From: Camillea tinctor
Taxonomy: Eukaryota; Ascomycota; Sordariomycetes; Xylariales; Xylariaceae
DNA: 64,000 bases
Direction: 5' to 3'
Assembly (NCBI GenBank): GCA_022578605.1
Contig: MU394088.1
Location: forward strand, 124,001-188,000
Positions 55,901-64,000 of the stretch are shown piece by piece; position 1 is the stretch's first letter, and every line of letters starts with the position of its first letter. Below the pieces are notes generated by a model. That model was not told the origin of the DNA. It saw only the letters and a list, made by a program, of their open reading frames with translations, and made no database searches. The position numbers and the translations under genes were made by a program.

Positions 55901-58802
55901 ACTTGAACTTAAACATGATTTTCTTAGTTTCGAAATAGAACTCTGGATGTAAGCGCCATGTCATAGATCATTGGAACATACGTAACTAGGATTGAATAGT
56001 AGAAAGGGGTCAAGGATACAAATATACACTCTGAAACCTGAAGTAGTACTCAAACGCAGTCTCACTACAAAATATGTATGAGAAGGTAGTTTTTTGTTGT
56101 CATACCTTGGCATTTCTTTTACGGAAACAAATATGAATACGTAAGGGAAAACGAAAGGGATACTTTGCTGGCGGAACGGCAAGAGGAGTTCGTATAACCG
56201 ATAGATTGGATAGACTTTATCGAAGCAGCATTACGACGACATGCTCTTGGCTTCTACCGTTAGGATGCGAGGATCTAGAAGTTACTGGAGAAGCTGGTTC
56301 CGGGGCAGAGCATTTGCTGGTTCTACAGTACTATATGTTGAGCTTACGCACGACAAGAGTAGAAGAAATAGACCCACTCTACTCAGGGGAGGTGGCAATT
56401 TGCGAACCCCCTAAGCGCTTCATCCCATTCTCTAATATCAAAGCTGTTTTTGCCTTCTCCATATTGAGGCATTGTCGTCAGATATTCCCTTTCATACAAG
56501 CTCTTAGTATGTCTCCATTGCCCAATGGACATAGGGTCAAGGGGGTTGGAGTGGATATGGACGGTGAAAGCAAAGGAAAAGGAAGGGATCCTTGAGAAGG
56601 AGAATGCTAAGCTTTGGAGGATCCAGGCACCCGCCTCATATGCCGACATTGGCGGAAATATCCGATCATGAGGCTAACTTACTTAGATTCCATAATCCCG
56701 GTGGTATAGATTAGTTGCTTCCTTGCATGTTCCCGGTAATGACGGGGGAGTTTTGTCATAGAAATGCCGCTCCCCGGATGAACTTAAGGTTAATCGCGTA
56801 GAAGTAATTGGCTTACTATAGTGTATATCCATTCAGGTACCTGGATGAAGAACGTGGCTGAGCTTAGCTATTCCATGCGTTAGATTCCCAAGAGCCAAGC
56901 AAGGAGAGGCTATGTCAGCTTCAAAGTCAACCCCTTTCACAACTACAAGAGTAGTCCTCTATGGGATTTACTCCCTGACTGAGTCTTCAACATCTAAGTA
57001 ATATCCCTACTATTAGAGTATGTATTACTACAAGCCCCTAGCCGAAAGACTTTAATATATCAAACCGCTTGTCGTTTCGTAATAGCACGTTATACGGTGG
57101 TAGCTTTTTTAGAGCTCAAGTGCATCTCTTAGCTTCAATAGTACCAAGCTCAACATCTCATAATGTCGTATGTTAGGAACTATTAGGCTTATTCTGTAGA
57201 TGGGTCGGCCACAAGGCTCTCCATATGCAAACACTTGGTATCCATGTCGATGGGGTATAGTACTCGGTGAGTAAGACATCGATGTACTGTCCTGTACAGC
57301 TTTCTATAATAATATACATCATCAAAATAGGGAACCCCTATTGTGGAAGCAGATCTTAAGAGAATATATTACTTAAGGGGAAAATGCATACACTAGTCTC
57401 TTCGTTACGCGTCGTATTGACTATTTAGATGTGGCCAGAATGAGTACCAGAAAAGTTATCGACGATCATCTACACAATGTTCTGCACGACGCGTAAACCA
57501 GCTCACGATCATGTCTGTGCTTGTGATTCCTTACAGATGGTGTAAGTATGCCCAATAACCCGAAATGTGCTCGTACGGGTCACTGCAGGCAGGGTTTTCA
57601 CAGCTGAGCGGGCTTAATTGTGTCCTCATGGCAGCGGTGAATGGTTGCTCGCTAGCCCAAAGCAAAATGGTGAGATTATTCCTCGGACTATAGCCACGTC
57701 AACTGAGATTCGGGGGTCTGTGAGTGATTGAATTGACATTATGTCTAAGTAGTTCCTATGACCTGCGCTTTTACCTTCATCTCATGTACGGCTAGAAGAA
57801 ACCCCTACCTCATGGTATGTGTTTTAATTGCGCCTGAAAACACATGATGGAAAGTTCGCAGAAGCTTCCTAATCTAGTTTCTAACAATATGAAACTATAT
57901 GGAGTCTTTACTTTCTGCTCATTCATTCTTGCGGAAGAGCACTAAGCGCTGCCCCAGGCCCTAGTATTAACCACTCAAGAATCGTCCCGCCGCAGCATAA
58001 CTGTCATCACGTCAACTATCAACATTATACGACATGTGGGCTATGGTGTAACTAAGCTTTCATCATCAATATCATTGGCTGTTGTCACAGCCTTACAAAT
58101 ATTATAAGGTGGTTGTATCGAAACAAATGCCGGGGTGCGGGTATTGGACGCGCAATCCCTAGTCTCCAGCTCCACCGATGCACGGATTCTTCCAATGGTC
58201 TACAGCGAGCTGGTCTAGCCTCTTGTATCGAAAATGCTATTCTATGGATCGCCAACATCCCGGCATGCGTCGTCAGCTAAGTCTAAAATTACTCAAACGG
58301 CTGCCCACTGCCGGCATGTTAGGGCAGCTGGATGCAGCAACCTGTGGGTTTAGGTCTGATTCAAGCCACTCCCACTTACACGTCTCCTACCCCGTAGGAG
58401 GAAGCAGCTCTACCGCATAACCTCATCAAACTAGCTCTGGCGAGGCGTGATGTTAGAGGTGATCTTCATCACGACATCATGTTACAAAGGCGTCTGAGTT
58501 ACGTGTTGCACGACCATGATCTGCGGAGATCTATGGGCCTCAGAGGAAGATGAGAGCATTCTGACTGGACACGGATGGATGGCATCAGAGATCTAGAGGC
58601 TGACCGCAAGAACTTCATAGGGGTCAGGAGAGATGGAATGAAAAGTATAAAGGAGAACGATTTCTCGACGATGAGTAGATAGAAGAAATAGACATCAAGC
58701 AACACAACAGCAATTACAACAATAAACACTACAAATACATACTCACCAATCTTATTTATTACTCTTAATCACAATCATCGTCTTGACGACGCACCAACCA
58801 AA
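52914..58802. other. Gene desert of about 5.9 kb
   Basis: No gene is supported. Short ORFs at 53814, 54720 (83 aa) and 58178 show no motif. A minus-strand frame at 56383-56649 contains TTMPQYGEGKNSF, which recalls the MPLLYGEGxKAF end of HET domains and could be a relic. The DNA is AT-leaning but lacks the RIP extreme seen at 9.3-11.5 kb. A TATAAA at 58646-58651 lies about 150 bp before the proline-rich protein gene. Confidence 0.5.
58646..58651 (+). promoter_or_regulatory. TATA box of proline-rich repeat gene
   Basis: TATAAA about 150 bp upstream of the ATG, followed by an A/C-rich leader free of other upstream ATGs near the start. Positional call. Confidence 0.5.
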
Positions 58803-59585
58803 ATGAAGTTCTCAGCACTTGCATCTACCCTTCTGGTTTCGGCCGCCATTGCCATGCCAGCGGCTCCTCAGCCGGGTCAAGCTGACCCTGCTCTGGCGCA
58901 GCCTCCGGCCAAGCCCACGGACCCGATCCCGCCCCCGAACAGGCGTGATGTTCCCCCGCCACCACCGGAAACTCCTCTACCGCACCCTCCTAAGAACGGG
59001 CGCCGTGGTGATGCCCCCCCTCCCCCCAAGGAGCCCACTCCAGTTCCCCCTCCTCCTAAGAATGGACGCCGCGGGGATGCTCCTCCCCCTCCTAAGGAGC
59101 CAGCTCCCCCCAAGAATGGTCCACGTGGCGACGCTCCCCCTCCCCCGAAGGAGCCTACTCCAGTTCCTCCTCCTAAGAACAACCCACGAGGAGACGCCCC
59201 ACCTCCTCCTAAGGAGCCTACCCCCGTTCCTCCTCCCCCTAAGAACGGCCGACGTGGCGATGCTCCTCCTCCCCCCAAGGAGCCGGCCCCCGTCCCTCAC
59301 CCTCCCAACAACAAGCGGGCTGATGATGTTCCCGCGCCACCCAAGCCTACCCCTACTCCTCCTCCGGCCAAGAACCACCCCCGAGGAGACGCTCCTCCCC
59401 CTCCCCCCAAGGACACTCCCGTCGCTCCTCCTCCCAAGGGCAACGGCAAGCGCGCCGATGACGTCCCCCCTCCTCCTAAGGGCACTCCAGTTCCTCCTCC
59501 CCCGAAGGGCAACGGAAAGCGGGCTGACGATGTCCCCCCTCCCCCCAAGCCTACTCCTGCCCCCCACCCTCCCAAGGACAACTAA
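58803..59585 (+). CDS. Secreted proline-rich repeat protein with Kex2-like sites
   Basis: Single-exon 260-aa precursor. Residues 1-18 or so form a signal peptide. The rest is nine or ten tandem units of 20-23 residues. Early units read like GDAPPPPKEPTPVPPPPKN and end in GRR or NPR; later ones read ADDVPPPPKGTPVPPPPKGN and end in GKR. Basic pairs suited to Kex2 lie at RR47-48, RR67-68, RR89-90, RR150-151, KR171-172, KR216-217 and KR239-240, with PR at 107-108, 128-129 and 193-194. Cleavage would release many similar proline-rich peptides of about 20 residues. No aromatic core residue of the ustiloxin type and no Cys are present. The architecture matches 'Kex2-processed repeat proteins' (KEP). 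Function unknown; cell-wall protein is the main alternative. Reverse-strand glycine-rich ORFs are shadows. Confidence 0.82.
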   Translation: MKFSALASTLLVSAAIAMPAAPQPGQADPALAQPPAKPTDPIPPPNRRDVPPPPPETPLPHPPKNGRRGDAPPPPKEPTPVPPPPKNGRRGDAPPPPKEPAPPKNGPRGDAPPPPKEPTPVPPPKNNPRGDAPPPPKEPTPVPPPPKNGRRGDAPPPPKEPAPVPHPPNNKRADDVPAPPKPTPTPPPAKNHPRGDAPPPPPKDTPVAPPPKGNGKRADDVPPPPKGTPVPPPPKGNGKRADDVPPPPKPTPAPHPPKDN

Positions 59586-60109
59586 GGGGCTGGAGATGTT
59601 TATTTGAGTAGGAGTGCCGCAGGACTACGATAACTTCTAATACGCCGAGGACAATATTAATCTCTATTCCGCCGGTGGCGGCACATTATATCACAAATAA
59701 TCATCACATATCTGGCACGGTCAAGATCGTGGCTATACGAAAATCTATTACGGATGAGGAGGAATTGAGTTGGGAATTGGGAGATAGGAAGTTGATAATT
59801 GTTGTAGCTGATTTGATTGCTTTTTGGAGGATGGACTTTCATTGTCGCCGGTTTGCGATCGCAGTGGTTGATAATAGCACACAGATTGGAAGGTAGTTGA
59901 GATTCACATTCTTTAGACGTCGTTTTGCAAAATATACTAAGGCTTTGTGCCCCCAAAAAATTCTCTTGAGCTTTTTTGATGATTATGTCTGACTTCACAA
60001 TTGACTTTGTGACATGAATATCAACAATATATTAATTATATCCTACATCTCTTTCTGATATTTCTCTTCTTTTCTTTCCTTTTTCTATAAGCGGTTCCGT
60101 CTATGGCTA

Positions 60110-60142
60110 ATTTATTTCTCAAGTTCGACCTGAGAAATAAAT
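60110..60142. repeat. Perfect inverted repeat (12-bp arms, 9-bp loop)
   Basis: ATTTATTTCTCA at 60110-60121 is matched exactly by TGAGAAATAAAT at 60131-60142 around the loop AGTTCGACC. It could form a hairpin. No gene ends nearby on either strand, so its role is unknown. Confidence 0.8.
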
Positions 60143-62009
60143 GGTGATTCTATAGGATCGTACTCAGGAGACAAAAAATGGATAGTAAACATAAGCAAGT
60201 ATTAATAACTTTGTAAAGTACTATTGCGTCTTGACTTTAAAAAATAGTTTCCTTATAGATTTTAATAAATCAAATTGACATTATCGTAATATAATCTATA
60301 GTGCTAGTATCAGACATCACGATTTCCCCCAACAGGTTTGCTAAAATATTCAGAAAATCATTGGTTTCCCCATTCTCTAGCACTTACAACTCCTTTACCA
60401 AAAATTCATTTTACAGTAAATTCACTTTTTTATGAGAACGCGTGGGATGTACCGCAGACAGTTTCCTTGAACCTCATGAGATTATAGTTCATTAATATGA
60501 TCATATCTTATCAGTTTCATCTCCGTAAAATTACCCGCCGCAGCAAATCACATAAGGCATAGCCTCCCGGGAATAGCAGCACATTCTGTCCATCATCGAC
60601 CCATCTCCACTGGTTGCGGGGTACATGTCAAGCCCTGGAAAACAACGTAAGCGTCTCCATCGGGATGTGACCTTAGCCCCTTGTTTACCAGGGTCAAGCT
60701 CAACATGTCATTCCAAGCCTCAATGCCATTGCCGTCCGCTCTTTCGTCGAGTGTTTCCCCCTTCTAACAAGGAGTTGGTCAAAAGGTTGCACTTATTATG
60801 AGCTGAAAGGTAGCATTGTGAAAAAAGGAGGCTTTTAAAAAAAGATTGCCCGACGATCTGTGAAACAGCCCTAGGATAACAATAGAGCCTCAGCCTCAAA
60901 CCTGGCATGTAACTTGTAACCGGCGATAGAGACTAATTGAGAAGAAGAATTGGCCTACATCATTATGCCGAGACTCGTGGCCGTGTGTCCCCCCCAGACC
61001 CGCTTACATCGAGAACAAAATAGTGGAGAGATTGAAAAACTACTCTACCTATAAGATCGAAAAGGTGAGTTTTATTGTTACGTAATACATTGTTCTAACT
61101 ATTCGGAACGGGTTGCTATATACTATATATTATATGTTCGTATAGGTAGTAGGGGTTCTGCGGTCAGGATGTAGTCGTCGTACGCCTGGCCTGATGATCG
61201 ATCTGTTGGTTGTGTTCAGTCACACATTTCACGCCGCTTATTCAGCCGGAGTTGTTCTCTTATTATTAGCATTTGATTATGGACATACAACTATTGGTTC
61301 TCCCCTCAGTACCAATGTGATAGTTAAATCGGTATTGGTGGGGTGCGCTATAAATGCAGTATATGTACTTGAATAATATACGTGAGACACTAGAACCAAT
61401 TCTTTTAAGCTTAAGCTCAGGAACTGGTTTAGTTAATATAAATATCATCCGAGAGGGTGTAGGGCCCAGCCGAGAGAAGCAGACTAACCTGGGTTATAAC
61501 AAAGCTAAGAAAAGGGGGGGCGGAAAGTCCTAGGTTAGAAGAAGACGGGTTGTAGTAGCTCTAACCAGACTTGCTATAGACTGCTCACTGGTTTGAATTG
61601 ACCTACATACGTGTAGTTACAATCTCCAAGATGATCGTCGATACTTCTCCTCATTAGTCGCTTGGCAGCCTGCAAGGAATCATTATAGTCAACCACTCAC
61701 TAACCTTATGCCACTCACTCACTGTTATACTCAGGTTTACAGCCTAAATCCGGTATGAGGACATGATAAGCTGTACTCCATGCCTACCTCCGAGGACGGG
61801 GGAGAGGTGACACAGCGTGGCCCATAATATATGCAGTTCACTCTATTGATCCTGATGAATGGAGAAACGAAGACCGGATGACAATGATTAATCAACCACG
61901 GAAACTTTCCACGGAAACCCCAAAGTTTGCTTCTCAACCAAACACCTTTTCCCCCAGCTAAACCACCAGAAAGCAGCATATCCTCCACCTTTTCCAACTC
62001 GATTCCCCA

Positions 62010-62033
62010 ATCATCATCATCATCATCATCATT
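62010..62033. repeat. ATC/TCA microsatellite in SDR leader
   Basis: Seven to eight TCA units ending 27 bp before the ATG of the downstream SDR. Confidence 0.85.
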
Positions 62034-62059
62034 ATCTTCACCACGTCTCCCTCACCGCC

Positions 62060-63005
62060 ATGGTCGGAAGCACCCAAGCCGACCCAAGCAAATGGGCGAT
62101 CTACCCCAGCCTGCGGGGCAAGAGCGTGCTGATATCCGGCGGCGCGGAGGGCATCGGGGCCGCGGCCGTGGAGCTCTTCTGCCGTCAGGGGTCGGACGTC
62201 GTATTCCTGGACATCAACTCGGCGGCGGCGCGGCAGCTGCGCGAGCGCATCGGCGCCATCCCGGGGGCGTCGTCGCCGGCCTTCCTGCGCTGCGACGTGA
62301 CGGACCTGGAGGCCGTGCGCGCGTGCGCGGAGCAGGCGATGGCCGAGCGCGGCGGGGCCGTCGACGTGCTCGTCAACAACGCGGCGGCGGCCGGGGCCGA
62401 GGCGCGGTGCGGGAGCCTCGACGTTACGCCCGAGGGGTTCGGGAGCTGCGTGGATGTCAATTTGCGGCATCAGTTCTTCCTGACGCAGGCGGTGGTGGCG
62501 GGGTGAGTTGAAATTTTCTGGTAACCCCCTTTTTTTTCTTTTCCTCCGACCTTTCCTGGGGGGGCTAACCTCAACGCCCACCTACGAGCAAATTACTGAC
62601 TGCATTCCCAATATTCTATCGCGCAGTATGAAGCGCCAGGGCCGCGCCGGGAGCATTATTAACATGGGCTCGATCACTTGGTCGATCCCGGCGGTGGGAG
62701 TGCCGGTGTACACGCTCTGCAAGGCTGCGACAATGGGCATGACGCGGACGCACAGCAAGGAGTTCGGTCCGGACGGCATCCGCGTCAATAGCGTGATGCC
62801 CGGCTCGGTCGTGACACAGCGGCAGCTCGACGAGGTGCTGACGACGGAGCAGCTCCGCGCCGAGATCCTGGCCTTGCAGAGCCTGAAGAGGGAGATCCTG
62901 CCCGAGGACGTCGCGCGTCTCATTCTCTTCCTGGCGGCTGACGACTCGAGCGCCATTACCGGGAGCAGCTATGTCGTGGACGGCGGATGGGTTAGTGATC
63001 CCTGA
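62060..63005 (+). CDS. Short-chain dehydrogenase/reductase
   Basis: Classical SDR of 273 aa from exons 62060-62502 and 62627-63005 (124-bp phase-2 intron, GTGAGT...GCGCAG). The cofactor motif ISGGAEGIG is at 25-33, LDIN follows beta-2 (suggesting NAD preference), and VNNAAAAG is the structural NNAG region. Catalytic Ser163, Tyr176 and Lys180 lie in GSITW and YTLCK. The C-terminal GSSYVVDGGW is typical. The substrate is unknown. Exon 1 is very GC-rich compared with its flanks. No functional partner is adjacent. Confidence 0.92.
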
Positions 63006-64000
63006 AGAGATGATTCCGCTGCATCGAGGGGTCTTTTAGCAGAGGACTGCTAGTCGGAGATACCGAGAGGACAGAAGAGCATTTTGTCCGAAATTTTATA
63101 TTATCCACGAGGTAGTCCTATCATGGGGGGGCTTTATTCACCTTGAGGTCCATAATAACAAAAAGGCCTAATCTACATGTCCTTAATATAAAGCATAATA
63201 TGTTGCTTGGTAGATATAATCAAGCCAAGAAAATATCCGGAATCTTGTTAAAAGTTCCTTATCTGTAGTTTAGGTACGCAGTTGAGTACAGCGAAAGAAA
63301 TAAATGCCAATTGAAACAAACTCTCAAAATAATGGCGTCTAACACATTTTAGACCTTTCTATCCCACCCCCAATCGAAATTTCTCGAGAGAGGATAATGT
63401 AGGTAACTGTCCGTCCAACAATAGATACTCGGAGATAGAAATCATCATGTTTGCCTTAGTAACATCCGTACTACAAAAAGTATCAACGGTAGAATCACCC
63501 GGTTCAAAGGTATTCGAAGAACTAGAAAAGTAAAGATGTGACAAATCAACATTTAACGAATGGGGAAGTAGATCCCACGTTATACAGTGTACGCCAGCCA
63601 TAGTACTTATATCCTAATAGGCTTCGATTATCTACTCCTTTTACTTCATAGTTCCCAGCCTCGAACTGGTTTCTTGTATAACCACACGTTTGCTTCATAC
63701 ACATCCCAGATGACAACGAAAGAAAAATGGATATTAGTATATACACAACTTAATTTTTGAACTGTTCTGCCATCCTTTTTCGTCATATTCTATTACAGCA
63801 TTACTTCTCTGCTTTTTACACATCCATTTCTCCTCTAGGAGATGAAAAGGGGGAATTGGGGGGAGGGGGGTGCTAACCCAAAGTCTTCGACGCATCCCCC
63901 CCTTTCCAACTCTAATCCTCTTGGATCACTCACTAATTCCCAATACTTGCTCGAGCTAGCTCAGAACTGTGGGCATGAGTTGTCGGTAGTAAATGCTTTT
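63006..64000. other. Intergenic to window end
   Basis: No supported gene in the last 1.0 kb. Short ORFs at 63359-63746 (minus) lack motifs, though a gene could continue beyond the window. Confidence 0.45.

Larger units (their letters stand above)
59586..62059. other. Intergenic, 2.5 kb
   Basis: AT-leaning DNA without a supported gene. It contains a perfect 12-bp inverted repeat at 60110-60142 and a TCA repeat next to the following gene. Confidence 0.5.

Noticed and set aside
58877..59581. Glycine-rich minus-strand ORFs opposite the proline-rich gene
   Set aside because: Complement of CCN proline codons gives Gly runs; the plus strand has the signal peptide, TATA box and start context.

Overview
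The window is nuclear DNA of a filamentous ascomycete (Pezizomycotina). I favour a Sordariomycete, which is inference. Genes are split by 50-160 bp GT-AG introns, often with CTAAC-type branch sites. Intergenic DNA carries GGTA/TACC-rich microsatellites, and there is a HET-domain gene. One transposon shows the extreme AT bias and CpA/TpG loss typical of repeat-induced point mutation (RIP). No prokaryotic operons, CRISPR arrays, rRNA genes or convincing tRNA genes were seen.

Layout. From 1.6 to 8.9 kb lie an SDR oxidoreductase with a mitochondrial-type leader and the ribosome-quality-control ubiquitin ligase LTN1 (listerin). From 9.3 to 16.2 kb is a decayed segment: a RIP-eroded DNA transposon with 72-bp inverted termini and a TA duplication, an orphan ORF, and a frameshifted relic of a non-ribosomal peptide synthetase condensation domain. 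From 16.2 to 31.8 kb is an accessory, enzyme-rich block: a BBE-type FAD oxidase, a fructosyl-amino-acid oxidase (amadoriase), a Gfo/Idh/MocA oxidoreductase, an M81/MlrC-type metallopeptidase, a HET protein, a medium-chain reductase with an apparent frameshift, and an epoxide hydrolase. From 34 to 49 kb are conserved housekeeping genes: mitochondrial P5C dehydrogenase, a PhoD-like metallophosphatase, a mitochondrial rhomboid protease, a carboxypeptidase-S-like M20 peptidase and a small coiled-coil protein. From 50 to 64 kb the DNA is gene-poor. It holds a tandem pair of small secreted six-cysteine proteins, a gene desert of about 5.9 kb, a secreted proline-rich protein built of repeats separated by Kex2-like dibasic sites, and a second SDR.

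How the genes relate. The conserved genes have unrelated roles: stalled-ribosome surveillance, proline catabolism, mitochondrial membrane proteolysis and vacuolar peptide turnover. The accessory block may handle glycated or modified peptides and sugars, or be what remains around a lost secondary-metabolite cluster; both are inferences. The most novel-looking items are the Kex2-type proline-rich repeat precursor at 58.8 kb and the six-cysteine paralog pair at 50.6 and 52.2 kb. Intron coordinates were read by eye from splice signals, reading phase and family homology.
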